Positions 41,428-50,084 of a stretch of DNA of 57,187 nt are shown here, in pieces (the stretch's first letter is position 1; the number at the start of each line of letters is the position of its first letter). The notes beneath the pieces were generated by a model, which saw only the letters and a list, made by a program, of their open reading frames with translations, did not search any database and had not been told where the DNA came from. Made by a program: the position numbers and the translations under genes. The DNA is taken from contig MSHL01000052.1 in NCBI GenBank assembly GCA_001941135.1, positions 1-57,187 of the forward strand, written 5' to 3'. The stretch comes from Ruminococcus sp. Zagget11 (GTDB lineage Bacteria; Bacillota; Clostridia; Oscillospirales; Ruminococcaceae).

Positions 41428-42150
41428 TTACTGCTTTGTATACTTATTTACAATTCTTGTATCCGATTTTCCTGTTTCAACATCAATGTATCTCACAAAA
41501 AGGGATACCTTGTTGTCGGCATTGAGGGCATTCCACAGCTTTTCGGTGAAATCGTCTATGCTGTCATTGCCGACGGTAATCTTCTTAGGCTCACCCTCAA
41601 AGCTGGGCAGGGGATTTCCGTCACCCATGTAGGTGTGTATGAAATGTCCCGTTCCGCTTATGGGATTTGTATAGGAGTATGTGAAACGATCACAGCAATC
41701 GGGATTTCCGTCAGCAGATTTAAGTATGCTTAAAGCATAGTTGTACATACCGTTCTCTATATGCATTATCCCCGAAATTCTCGGAGTATAGTTGGGAGCA
41801 TCGTCCTCATATTCCCTTGTACGCAGGGACTGCTCAAAGGTTTGCTGACTGTCCATAAGGTCATATATGGTGTCGGTCTGGTCGCCGTTGGTGACAATGG
41901 TCTTGTTTCCCAGAACCCTTACAGGGGAATATATAATAAGATGTGGGTCGGTAAGCTTGGCAGGGTCAGCAGCCTCGGTGATAATACCGTCCTCTGTGGG
42001 AGTGAAAACACGGTTTCGTGAATTCACGCTTCTTCCCATGATAAAGTAAGCGGTGACAGCCGTCTTGCCGTCCTCCGAACGTCCGATAACTATACCCCTA
42101 CCGGGATAAGCATTAGCCTTAAGCTCCTCAAAAATATCAATACTTTTCAA
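41428..42150 (-). CDS. purO: IMP cyclohydrolase, archaeal PurO-like
   Basis: A protein of about 240 residues of the IMP_cyclohyd (PurO) family: ANAYPGRGIVIGRSEDGKTA, YFIMGRSVNSRNRVF, HLIIYSPVRVLGN, VVTNGDQTDTI-like VTNGDQTDTIYD, and NYTPRISG. It closes the ring of FAICAR to give IMP, completing the pathway with the stand-alone transformylase. The start is decided by the ribosome site: AGGAGG is one base before ATG 42156 but seven bases before TTG 42150, so TTG is preferred; ATG 42156 remains possible. It sits between purN and purH. PurO was first defined in archaea; related forms are known in Clostridia. Confidence 0.88.
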   Translation of the reverse strand: MKSIDIFEELKANAYPGRGIVIGRSEDGKTAVTAYFIMGRSVNSRNRVFTPTEDGIITEAADPAKLTDPHLIIYSPVRVLGNKTIVTNGDQTDTIYDLMDSQQTFEQSLRTREYEDDAPNYTPRISGIMHIENGMYNYALSILKSADGNPDCCDRFTYSYTNPISGTGHFIHTYMGDGNPLPSFEGEPKKITVGNDSIDDFTEKLWNALNADNKVSLFVRYIDVETGKSDTRIVNKYTKQ

Positions 42151-42193
42151 AGCCATACCTCCTAAATTTCCTTGAGCAGGGTCGCAAACCCGC

Positions 42194-42817
42194 CTAATTA
42201 GCATAAGCAACGTTGTCCTTAACGGTTATTCTGTCCTGACAGAGGAGGGAAACAGCCTGTGGCAGAAGCTTCCACTCACATTCCTCCATAACTCTCCTTT
42301 GCAAGGTTTCGGGAGTGTCGTCATTTCTCACATCAACAGCCTTTTGCAGGACAATAGGGCCTCCGTCACATACCTCCGTAACGAAATGTACGGTAGCGCC
42401 CGTTACCTTTACTCCCCTTTTCAGAACCTCCTCATGTACATGAAGTCCGTAAAAGCCCTTTCCGCAAAAGGATGGTATAAGCGCAGGGTGAACGTTAAGC
42501 ATTTTGTAGGGAAATTGCCTTACAATCTGCTCGTCAAGTATTGTCATAAAGCCTGCATAGACCACAATATCAATGCCCTCCGCTATCAGGGTGTCGGTAA
42601 TCGCCCTTGTGTAGGAGGCAGTGTCGGAGTAATCCTTTCTTGGCAGGGTTATCCCCTTTATGCCGTTTTGTGCGGCACGTTCAAGGGCGTAAGCACCCTC
42701 CTTGGAGGAAATAACGCAGGAAAGCTTTCCCCCTATCAGCTCTCCCCTTTTTTCGGAATCGATAAGGGCTTGTAGGTTCGTTCCTCCGCCCGATACAAGA
42801 ACACCGATTTTTTTCAT
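42194..42817 (-). CDS. purN: Phosphoribosylglycinamide formyltransferase
   Basis: A 207-residue PurN: KKIGVLVSGGGTNLQALID (N-terminal phosphate-binding loop), CVISSKEGAYALERA, VYAGFMTIL, LNVHPALIPSFCGKGFYGLHVHE (catalytic Asn-His region), GATVHFVTEVCDGGPIVLQ (catalytic Asp). It transfers formyl from 10-formyl-THF to GAR. ATG at 42817 lies nine bases after AGGAG; the TTG two codons earlier is too close. Located directly after purM (gap 12 bp). Confidence 0.96.
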   Translation of the reverse strand: MKKIGVLVSGGGTNLQALIDSEKRGELIGGKLSCVISSKEGAYALERAAQNGIKGITLPRKDYSDTASYTRAITDTLIAEGIDIVVYAGFMTILDEQIVRQFPYKMLNVHPALIPSFCGKGFYGLHVHEEVLKRGVKVTGATVHFVTEVCDGGPIVLQKAVDVRNDDTPETLQRRVMEECEWKLLPQAVSLLCQDRITVKDNVAYAN

Positions 42818-42829
42818 TTTCAAGCACTC

Positions 42830-43864
42830 CTATGCAATAATAACGCCCTCGTCGCTTTCTGTAAGCTCGCCCATGATATATGCGTCCTCGCCCGCAGCCT
42901 TAATAGCCGCAACAGCCTTATCCGCATCGTTTTTGTCGGTGACAACAACCATTCCCACACCCATATTAAAGGTGTTGAACATATCTCTCTCGGGGATATT
43001 TCCTGTTTTTGCAATAAGGTCGAATATAGGCAGAACCTGTACGGCACTGCGATCAATCTTAGCAGAAATTCCCTTGGGGAGTGAACGAGGAATATTCTCG
43101 TAAAATCCTCCGCCGGTAATATGGCTTATTGACTTGACGTTAACCGCCTCAAGCAGCGACATAACCGCCTTTACATAAATCTTTGTAGGGATAATAAGCG
43201 CCTCGCCGAGGGTTGTTCCCAGATCCGACTGATGACGGAGAAGATTTCTTTCATTTACGGTAAATACCTTTCTTACCAGTGAAAAGCCGTTGGAGTGAAC
43301 GCCGCTGGATTTAATTGCAATTACCGCATCTCCCGCCTTTTGGGTTGAGGGCTGCAAAATCTTGTCCTTATCAACCACACCTACGGCAAATCCCGCTAAG
43401 TCGTATTCGTCCTCGGGGTAAAATCCCGGCATTTCCGCTGTTTCGCCGCCGATAAGGGCACAGCCTGCCTGTACGCAGCCCTCCGCTACACCGGAAACGA
43501 TTTTTGCGACCTTTTCGGGATAGTTCTTTCCCACAGCGATATAATCCAAGAAAAATTGTGGCTTTGCACCGCAGCAGATAATATCGTTGACACACATTGC
43601 AACGCAGTCGATACCGACTGTATCGTGACGATTCATAAGGAATGCTATTTTCAGCTTAGTGCCGACACCGTCCGTACCGGAAACCAATACGGGCTTGCTC
43701 ATTCCCGTAACATCAAGCTCAAACAGACCGCCGAACCCGCCTATTCCCGACAGAACGCCCGAAGTAGTTGTCCGTGCCACATATTGCTTCATCAGCTCCA
43801 CTGCCTTATAGCCCGCGGTAACGTCAACGCCCGCTTTCTTGTAGCTTTCAGAGAAACTTTTCAT
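42830..43864 (-). CDS. purM: Phosphoribosylformylglycinamidine cyclo-ligase
   Basis: A 344-residue AIR synthetase. Seen: [67 protein letters not shown] read in pieces, [36 protein letters not shown], and [14 protein letters not shown]. It uses ATP to close the imidazole ring. It is 13 bp downstream of purF. AAAGGCGG serves as ribosome site. Confidence 0.96.
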   Translation of the reverse strand: MKSFSESYKKAGVDVTAGYKAVELMKQYVARTTTSGVLSGIGGFGGLFELDVTGMSKPVLVSGTDGVGTKLKIAFLMNRHDTVGIDCVAMCVNDIICCGAKPQFFLDYIAVGKNYPEKVAKIVSGVAEGCVQAGCALIGGETAEMPGFYPEDEYDLAGFAVGVVDKDKILQPSTQKAGDAVIAIKSSGVHSNGFSLVRKVFTVNERNLLRHQSDLGTTLGEALIIPTKIYVKAVMSLLEAVNVKSISHITGGGFYENIPRSLPKGISAKIDRSAVQVLPIFDLIAKTGNIPERDMFNTFNMGVGMVVVTDKNDADKAVAAIKAAGEDAYIMGELTESDEGVIIA

Positions 43865-43877
43865 TTACTGACCGCCT

Positions 43878-45293
43878 TTAGCTTTTTTCAATCTTAAATT
43901 CAAACTTATCCTTGGGTATTTCCATAGGTACTTCGGCGGGATAATTTCCTGTAAAGCAGCCGTCACAGAAACGGCAATCCGCGTCCGTCAGGCTGTTTAC
44001 TCCCTCAACGCTGAGATAGCCCAGTGAATCCGCACCTATTTCCCTGCATATTTCATCAACCGACATACGACAGGCGATAAGGTTTTCCTTGCTGTCTATA
44101 TCCGTTCCGAAATAGCAAGGATTGGTAAAAGGGGGACAGGAAATACGCATATGTATCTCCTTTGCGCCTGCCTCCCGTACAAGGTTTACAATTCGTCTTG
44201 AGGTAGTTCCCCGTACAATGCTGTCGTCTATGAGAACCACTCTTTTGCCCTTAACCGTGTCTTTAATCACGTTAAGCTTTATTTTAACGGAATTTGTGCG
44301 TTCCGTTTGGCTCGGTTGAATAAATGTTCTTCCTACGTATCTGTTCTTGATAAAGCCCACGCCGTAAGGTATTCCCGAAGCATTGGCGTAGCCAAGAGCC
44401 GCATCCAATCCGCTGTCGGGAACGCCGATAACCACATCCGCATCGGCGGGATGCTCCTTCCACAGGTATTCGCCTGCTTTAAGCCGCGCCTTATGGACGC
44501 TTGCACCCTCAATCAGCGAATCGGGACGTGCGAAATACACATACTCGAATACGCACAAATGGGGCTTGTCCGTGCAGTGGGTTGTTATGGAACGCATACC
44601 GTTTTTATCTATTACCACGATTTCACCCGGGCGAACATCTCTTACAAACTCCGCGCCTATGCTGTCAAAAGCGCAGGTTTCTGAGGACGCTATAACAGAG
44701 TCGCCCAGCTTACCGATTGAAAGCGGGTGAAATCCTACGGGATCTCTTGCAATAATCAGCTTTTGCGGTGACATTACAGCAATACAGTATGCACCCTTGA
44801 GCCGATACATAGCCTTTTCCACAGCCTCCTCAATCGAACCGCATACAAGACGCTGCTCGGTAATAGCGTAGGAAATAACCTCCGTATCGTTGGTACTGTG
44901 GAAGATAGCGCCTTTCAGCTCATACTCCGTCCGCAGCTCGTAGGCATTGGTAAGATTTCCGTTATGGGCAATAGCCATAGATCCCTTTACATGGCGGACG
45001 ACAAGCGGCTGTGCGTTTGAACGGCGGCTGCTTCCCGTGGTGGAGTATCGAACATGACCCACAGCAATATTTCCCTCGCCCAAATGCTCCAGCACGTCCT
45101 TGGTAAATACGTCATGAACCAGTCCCAAATCCTTATGATAGGTAAAAACACCACGGTCATTTACAACAATTCCGCAGGATTCCTGACCTCTGTGCTGAAG
45201 TGCGTAAAGTCCCATATAGGTCTGCACCGCCACATCGGTGGTTTCGGGACTGTAAATGGCGAAAACGCCGCATTCCTCGTGAATGGCACTCAT
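43878..45293 (-). CDS. purF: Amidophosphoribosyltransferase (catalytic PurF)
   Basis: A 471-residue enzyme for the first committed step of purine synthesis. The N terminus MSAIHEE-CGVFAIY has a 7-residue propeptide before the nucleophile Cys8 of the glutaminase domain; LYALQHRGQESCGI and VGHVRYSTTGSS follow. The phosphoribosyltransferase domain has the PRPP loop VVLIDDSIVRGTT. Cys residues in CPPFTNPCYFG and CRFCDGCF are likely [4Fe-4S] ligands as in the Bacillus enzyme. It is six bases downstream of a PurF-like paralogue; its ribosome site AAAGGA lies in the end of that gene. Confidence 0.96.
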   Translation of the reverse strand: MSAIHEECGVFAIYSPETTDVAVQTYMGLYALQHRGQESCGIVVNDRGVFTYHKDLGLVHDVFTKDVLEHLGEGNIAVGHVRYSTTGSSRRSNAQPLVVRHVKGSMAIAHNGNLTNAYELRTEYELKGAIFHSTNDTEVISYAITEQRLVCGSIEEAVEKAMYRLKGAYCIAVMSPQKLIIARDPVGFHPLSIGKLGDSVIASSETCAFDSIGAEFVRDVRPGEIVVIDKNGMRSITTHCTDKPHLCVFEYVYFARPDSLIEGASVHKARLKAGEYLWKEHPADADVVIGVPDSGLDAALGYANASGIPYGVGFIKNRYVGRTFIQPSQTERTNSVKIKLNVIKDTVKGKRVVLIDDSIVRGTTSRRIVNLVREAGAKEIHMRISCPPFTNPCYFGTDIDSKENLIACRMSVDEICREIGADSLGYLSVEGVNSLTDADCRFCDGCFTGNYPAEVPMEIPKDKFEFKIEKS

Positions 45294-45299
45294 GGAAAA

Positions 45300-46721
45300 T
45301 CATTCCTTTCCGTTCCAGCAATAGCTGCACAGCTTGCACCGGGGCAGTCCGACCGCCTCCATCATACCCTCAAGAGGCTGGAATTCCAGTGACGTCAGCT
45401 TCAAACGGCGGCATATTTCCGCCCTTAAGCGTTTTCCTCTTTCGGTGGACGAGGAGGAATATTCCTCTATATACTTCACGCCCTCTGCGCCCTCAAACTC
45501 ATCAATGACCTTTCTTGCAATAAGGTCAAGCTCTGAGGTGCTCCGCGAGAAATTCAGGTATTTACAGCCGTACATAATCGGGGGACAGGCTGAACGCATA
45601 TGAACCTCTTTTGCGCCGTTGGCATAGAGAAATTCAACCGTTTCACGCATCTGCGTACCCCTTACAATGCTGTCGTCTACGAACAGCAGCTTTTTGCCCT
45701 CGATAAGCTCATGGACGGGTATCAGCTTCATTTTCGCAACCTGGTTGCGTATACGCTGATTTTGCGGCATAAAGCTGCGGGGCCATGTGGGAGTGTACTT
45801 GACAAAGGGTCTTGCAAAGGGTATTCCGCTGGCATTGGCATATCCCACGGCATGGGGAACGCCCGAATCGGGTATTCCGCACACATAGTCCACATCGGGG
45901 AGAGTGCCGTTTTTAATCTCGTTCCGCGCCATTATTTCGCCGTTTCGTGTACGCATGGTTTCAACGGTGACGCCCTCGTATACGGCATTGGGATAACCGT
46001 AATATGTCCACAAAAATGTACATATCCTCATCTTATCCTCAGCGGGACGCAGGGTTTCATATCCCTTTGAGGTGATCTGCACTATTTCCCCAGGACCTAA
46101 CTCATAGCAGGTTTCATAGCCAAGCTTCTGATAGGCGAAGGATTCAAATGATACGCAGTACCCATCGTCACGCTTACCCAGCAGAATAGGAAGTTTGCCC
46201 AGCTTGTCCCTTGCGGCGATTATCCTGTGCTTGGTCATTATAATCAAGGAAAGAGAGCCTTTTATTCTTTCCTGCGCATAGCTTATACCGTCTGCAAGGT
46301 TAGCCCGTCGGGCAATAAGCGTACCCACAAGGGCGCTTGAATTAACGCTTCCGCTGCTCATAGCCTCAAAGCTTTCCGAACCCGCGTTAAGCAGCTCCTG
46401 CTCCAGCTCATCGGAATTGGTTATAATACCCACCGTGCAGATAGCGTATGTTCCCATTTTAGAGCGAACCAGTATAGGTTGGGGATCGGTATCGCTTATG
46501 CAGCCTATGCAAAGCTTACCGATCATTTCCTCGATATCACCCTCAAATTTCGTTCTGAACGGAGAATTTTCTATAGAATGTATGCTGCGCTGATAGCCCC
46601 GCTCCTCATCGTAGGCCACCATTCCACCGCGCCTTGTTCCCAGGTGGGAATGATAATCAGTGCCAAAGAAAACATCGCTTACGCAATCATTTTCCGAGGC
46701 TGCTCCAAAAAAACCGCCCAT
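45300..46721 (-). CDS. PurF paralogue lacking the glutaminase nucleophile
   Basis: A 473-residue homologue of PurF, full length, but starting MGGFFGAASENDCV: where PurF has its processed Cys there is Gly, and the motif HRGQE is replaced by LGTRRGGM. So the N-terminal domain cannot act as a normal Ntn glutaminase. The phosphoribosyltransferase domain is well kept (YVCGIPDSGVPHAVGYA, LLFVDDSIVRGTQMRETV), as are the four cluster Cys (CPPIMYGCKYL, CKLCSYCW). Similar tandem pairs are known in Clostridia. It may use free ammonia, regulate PurF, or act on another acceptor. It lies between purC and purF in the operon; ATG follows CGGAGAATAAGCT. Confidence 0.88.
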   Translation of the reverse strand: MGGFFGAASENDCVSDVFFGTDYHSHLGTRRGGMVAYDEERGYQRSIHSIENSPFRTKFEGDIEEMIGKLCIGCISDTDPQPILVRSKMGTYAICTVGIITNSDELEQELLNAGSESFEAMSSGSVNSSALVGTLIARRANLADGISYAQERIKGSLSLIIMTKHRIIAARDKLGKLPILLGKRDDGYCVSFESFAYQKLGYETCYELGPGEIVQITSKGYETLRPAEDKMRICTFLWTYYGYPNAVYEGVTVETMRTRNGEIMARNEIKNGTLPDVDYVCGIPDSGVPHAVGYANASGIPFARPFVKYTPTWPRSFMPQNQRIRNQVAKMKLIPVHELIEGKKLLFVDDSIVRGTQMRETVEFLYANGAKEVHMRSACPPIMYGCKYLNFSRSTSELDLIARKVIDEFEGAEGVKYIEEYSSSSTERGKRLRAEICRRLKLTSLEFQPLEGMMEAVGLPRCKLCSYCWNGKE

Positions 46722-46724
46722 AGC

Positions 46725-47441
46725 TTATTCTCCGAAAATACGTTTCATCATTTCTTGGTAAGCCTCTTCAACTCCGCCCATATCTCTGCGGAAACGATCC
46801 TTATCCAGCTTCTCGTGGGTAGTGCTGTCCCAGAAACGGCAGGTGTCGGGGGATATTTCATCGGCAAGGAGAATCTGACCGTGGAATCTTCCAAACTCAA
46901 TCTTGAAGTCGATAAGGTCGATATTATGCTCCTTGAAGAATTTAAGCATGAAATCATTTACGGCAAAAGCGTACTTTGCAATAGTATCAAGCTCGTCCTT
47001 GGTAGCAAGTCCCAGACTGAGAGCATAGTAATCGTTGATGAATGGGTCGCCCAAATCGTCATTCTTGTAGCTGAATTCCAGTGTGGGGCATTTCAGCTGT
47101 GTACCCTCGGGAATAGCCAGCTTCTTGGAAAAGCTTCCTGCAGCCACGTTTCTTACGATTACCTCCAGGGGAACGATTTCAACCTTTTTAACAATGGTTT
47201 CTCTGTCGCTGATTTCCTCAACAAGGTGAGTGGGAACACCCTGCTCCTCGAGAAGCTTGAACATATAGTTTGTCATTTTGTTATTGACAACGCCCTTGCC
47301 TCTGATAGTACCCTTCTTTTCGCCGTTAAAGGCGGTAGCGTCATCCTTATAATCCACAATGACATAATCGGGATTATTGGTAGCAAAAACCTTCTTAGCC
47401 TTACCCTCATAGAGCTGTTCGCCTTTTACTATGTTTTCCAT
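46725..47441 (-). CDS. purC: SAICAR synthetase
   Basis: A 238-residue phosphoribosylaminoimidazole-succinocarboxamide synthase: [84 protein letters not shown] and SPDTCRFWD. It joins aspartate to CAIR. ATG at 47441 follows GGAGGAATTGATT and is preferred over the Met five codons upstream. Position: second in the operon, 72 bp after purE; purF2 starts three bases after its stop. Confidence 0.96.
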   Translation of the reverse strand: MENIVKGEQLYEGKAKKVFATNNPDYVIVDYKDDATAFNGEKKGTIRGKGVVNNKMTNYMFKLLEEQGVPTHLVEEISDRETIVKKVEIVPLEVIVRNVAAGSFSKKLAIPEGTQLKCPTLEFSYKNDDLGDPFINDYYALSLGLATKDELDTIAKYAFAVNDFMLKFFKEHNIDLIDFKIEFGRFHGQILLADEISPDTCRFWDSTTHEKLDKDRFRRDMGGVEEAYQEMMKRIFGE

Positions 47442-47513
47442 AATCAATTCCTCCATATAAAATAATATAAGTTAATAATATTTATTTACCGTATCACGGC
47501 AATTGGCGTGAAG

Positions 47514-48008
47514 TTAAAGTGCCGCAATCTGCTCCTGAATAGCCTTATCCTTGGCGGCAACACCGTCAATCATATCCTTTTTCGCCTGCTCCAGCTTAGC
47601 GGAAAGGGCTTCGTCCGACAGAGCGAGCATCTCAATAGCCAGCAATGCGGCATTTTTCGCACCGTTGACAGCAACAGTCGCAACGGGAATACCGGACGGC
47701 ATCTGTACAGTGGCGAGCAGGGCGTCAAGACCCTCGAAAGTGGATTTCATGGGAATACCGATAACAGGCAAAGTGGTGTGACCTGCAATTACACCTGCAA
47801 GATGGGCAGCCATACCCGCGGCGCAGATTATAACGCCAAAACCGTTTTCCTTGGCATTAGCGGCAAATTCTGCGGCAAGAGCGGGAGTACGATGAGCGGA
47901 CATTACCCTTGCCTCAAAAGGAACTCCGTATGCTTTCAGCTCCGACAGGCAGCTCTTTACCACAGGAAAATCACTGTCCGAGCCCATAATAACGGCAACC
48001 TTTTTCAT
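47514..48008 (-). CDS. purE: N5-carboxyaminoimidazole ribonucleotide mutase
   Basis: A 164-residue Pur[64 protein letters not shown], and [16 protein letters not shown] are hallmarks. It isomerises N5-CAIR to CAIR (class I) or, without PurK, carboxylates AIR directly; purK is not in the window. ATG at 48008 follows GAGGAGGTTCGGTTT. First gene of the operon; a small terminator precedes it by about 25 bp, so expression is probably controlled by attenuation. Confidence 0.96.
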   Translation of the reverse strand: MKKVAVIMGSDSDFPVVKSCLSELKAYGVPFEARVMSAHRTPALAAEFAANAKENGFGVIICAAGMAAHLAGVIAGHTTLPVIGIPMKSTFEGLDALLATVQMPSGIPVATVAVNGAKNAALLAIEMLALSDEALSAKLEQAKKDMIDGVAAKDKAIQEQIAAL

Positions 48009-48030
48009 AAACCGAACCTCCTCGAAAATT

Positions 48031-48055
48031 AAAAAACTGCGGTTATACACCACAG
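48031..48055 (-). terminator. Leader terminator (attenuator) before purE
   Basis: On the minus strand CTGTGGT-gtata-ACCGCAG forms a 7-bp stem followed by TTTTTT. It lies between the operon promoter and purE, so it can only act as an attenuator. The leader of about 165 nt upstream of it is T-rich with no recognised riboswitch. Confidence 0.6.
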
Positions 48056-48225
48056 CTTATATCAAAGGTTAAATTTAGATACACTTCTACTGAAAGACCC
48101 GATACTGTCACAGCAAAGCAACACACAGGCAGAAGCTATGTAAAAATCAGGAGAAAGATTATGTAAAATCACAAACAGCCCTCCAAAAAATAACATTAGC
48201 AGCAGAAATAATACCACACACATAT

Positions 48226-48254
48226 ATTTTAACCGATTTGCAGTAAAATTTCAA
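48226..48254 (-). promoter_or_regulatory. Promoter of the purine operon
   Basis: Minus strand: TTGAAA (48249-48254), 17 bp, TAAAAT (48226-48231). It would start transcription near 48219, giving a leader of about 210 nt before purE. Confidence 0.75.
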
Positions 48255-48302
48255 GTCTTTCGGCGAAATATTTTAGGAAATAAAAAAATTAACAATTACC
48301 TG

Positions 48303-48330
48303 TTGCTTTTTACTGCAAATGTGCTACAAT
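48303..48330 (+). promoter_or_regulatory. Promoter of the ferredoxin gene
   Basis: TTGCTT (48303-48308), 16 bp, TACAAT (48325-48330), about 75 bp before the start codon. Divergent from the purine promoter. Confidence 0.65.
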
Positions 48331-48405
48331 ATAGGTAGGCGGTGATAACGGTATCACTGCATATCACGGGCATTATTGCCTAAAATAACCAAGGAGGTAA
48401 CACTT

Positions 48406-48576
48406 ATGGCTTACATTATTTCCGATGAATGCATCAGCTGCGGAGCTTGTGCCGATGGATGTCCCACATCCGCAATAACCGAGGGCGATGGCAAGTATGT
48501 TATCGATCCCGACACCTGTGTTGACTGCGGAGCGTGCGCAGACGTATGTCCCGTAAGCGCACCCCGGGAGGGCTAA
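48406..48576 (+). CDS. 2[4Fe-4S] ferredoxin, clostridial type
   Basis: A 56-residue electron carrier with two copies of the cluster motif: CISCGACADGCP and CVDCGACADVCP. Each gives three Cys to one cluster and the fourth, after the Pro motif, to the other. Length and spacing match classical clostridial ferredoxins, which serve hydrogenase, pyruvate:ferredoxin oxidoreductase and similar enzymes. ATG at 48406 follows AAGGAGGTAACACTT. Single gene with its own promoter and terminator. Confidence 0.96.
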   Translation: MAYIISDECISCGACADGCPTSAITEGDGKYVIDPDTCVDCGACADVCPVSAPREG

Positions 48577-48632
48577 GCTATACATACCGCCCTGCATTGC
48601 TGTGCAATGCGATAAAAATGAATAGTGCAAGT

Positions 48633-48666
48633 AAAATGACCGACAGTTAGTTGTCGGTCATTTTTT
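48633..48666 (+). terminator. Terminator of the ferredoxin gene
   Basis: AATGACCGACA-gttagt-TGTCGGTCATT followed by TTTT; A residues on the other side make it symmetric. The CCGACAG/CTGTCGG stem is the same as inside the middle-layer repeats, so a repeat module seems to have been used as the terminator. Confidence 0.85.
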
Positions 48667-48697
48667 AACGCAATGCGCTGCTTTATTGACCACCCGC

Positions 48698-48729
48698 AAA
48701 AAAGGCTCTCCCTTGTTGGGGAGAGCCTT
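48698..48729 (-). terminator. Terminator of the str operon (after tuf)
   Basis: On the minus strand AAGGCTCTCCCC-aaca-GGGAGAGCCTT-type stem followed by TTTTT, just after the tuf stop codon. Confidence 0.88.
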
Positions 48730-48748
48730 GAAAGCTTTGTATCAGCGA

Positions 48749-49951
48749 TTATGAATTAATCTTGGTAACAACGCCTGAACCTACTGTTCTACCACCCTCA
48801 CGGATAGCGAAACGAAGTCCCTCTTCAATAGCAATAGGAGTGATGAGCTCTACAGAAATCTCAACATTATCGCCGGGCATGCACATTTCCTTGTCAGCAG
48901 GAAGTGCTACAACACCGGTAACGTCGGTTGTTCTGAAATAGAACTGGGGTCTATAGTTGTTGAAGAAAGGTGTGTGACGGCCGCCCTCGTCCTTTGTCAG
49001 TACGTAAACCTGACCGGAGAACTTGGTGTGGGGGTTGATAGAGCCGGGCTTACAAAGAACCTGTCCTCTTTCGATATCGGATCTCTGAACACCACGGAGA
49101 AGTGCGCCGATGTTGTCGCCTGCCTCTGCGTAGTCAAGGATCTTTCTGAACATTTCGATACCGGTAACAACAGTCTTTGCTCTCTCCTCGGTAAGACCGA
49201 TGATCTCAACTTCCTCGGAAGTCTTGAGCCGACCTCTTTCTACTCTACCGGTTGCAACTGTACCACGGCCTGTGATGGTGAATACGTCCTCAACAGGCAT
49301 AAGGAACGGCTGATCTGCCTTTCTGTCAGGAGTAGGAATATACTCGTCAACAGCGTCCATGAGCTTAGCAATGCACTCATACTCAGGAGCGGAAGGATCC
49401 TTGGAATCGGAAACAAGTGCCTGATAAGCAGAACCGATAATGATAGGAGTATCATCGCCGGGGAACTCGTACTTGTCAAGTGTTTCTCTGATATCCATTT
49501 CAACGAGCTCAAGAAGCTCGGGATCGTCAACCTGGTCAGCCTTGTTCATGAATACTACAATGTAAGGAACGCCAACCTGACGTGCAAGAAGAAGATGCTC
49601 CTTGGTCTGAGCCATAGGTCCATCTGTGGAAGCAACAACGAGGATAGCGCCGTCCATCTGAGCAGCACCGGTGATCATGTTCTTAACGTAGTCAGCGTGA
49701 CCCGGGCAGTCAACGTGAGCGTAGTGACGCTTGTCAGTCTCATACTCAACGTGAGCGGTATTGATTGTGATACCTCTTTCTCTCTCCTCGGGAGCCTTAT
49801 CGATGTTAGCATAGTCCTCGAACTGTGCCTGACCCTTAAGGGAAAGATACTTTGTGATAGCAGCTGTAAGAGTAGTCTTACCGTGGTCAACGTGACCGAT
49901 AGTACCAATATTTACGTGGGGTTTGGTTCTTTCAAATTTAGCCTTTGCCAT
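48749..49951 (-). CDS. tuf: Elongation factor Tu
   Basis: A 400-residue GTPase that carries aminoacyl-tRNA to the ribosome. G1 GHVDHGKT (19-26), G2 with [13 protein letters not shown]3 [21 protein letters not shown]4 NKAD, followed by domain 2 ([18 protein letters not shown]) and domain 3 ([34 protein letters not shown]). Last gene of the str operon, 133 bp after fusA; AAAGGAGGAAAATCC precedes the ATG. No unusual residue seen at the common antibiotic (kirromycin/elfamycin) sites I could check. Confidence 0.98.
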   Translation of the reverse strand: MAKAKFERTKPHVNIGTIGHVDHGKTTLTAAITKYLSLKGQAQFEDYANIDKAPEERERGITINTAHVEYETDKRHYAHVDCPGHADYVKNMITGAAQMDGAILVVASTDGPMAQTKEHLLLARQVGVPYIVVFMNKADQVDDPELLELVEMDIRETLDKYEFPGDDTPIIIGSAYQALVSDSKDPSAPEYECIAKLMDAVDEYIPTPDRKADQPFLMPVEDVFTITGRGTVATGRVERGRLKTSEEVEIIGLTEERAKTVVTGIEMFRKILDYAEAGDNIGALLRGVQRSDIERGQVLCKPGSINPHTKFSGQVYVLTKDEGGRHTPFFNNYRPQFYFRTTDVTGVVALPADKEMCMPGDNVEISVELITPIAIEEGLRFAIREGGRTVGSGVVTKINS

Positions 49952-50084
49952 TGGATTTTCCTCCTTTAATTTAAGTTACGGGAACTCATGTAACTATTCT
50001 AACAGATAATCGGCATAATTGCAAGAGTTTTTTGTAAATTTTCGCACAAATGAATAATTTTTCCGTGGGCGTTGAGTGAAAAAA

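Noticed and set aside
48009-48219. Known purine riboswitch before purE
   Set aside because: I could not find the paired loops and conserved core of the guanine/adenine class, nor the PRPP or ZTP signatures. Only the promoter and terminator are supported.
48974-49969. Long open frame opposite tuf (and similar ones opposite fusA and ilvD)
   Set aside because: Highly biased codon use in strongly expressed genes commonly leaves the opposite strand open; EF-Tu, EF-G and IlvD are unmistakable on the coding strand.
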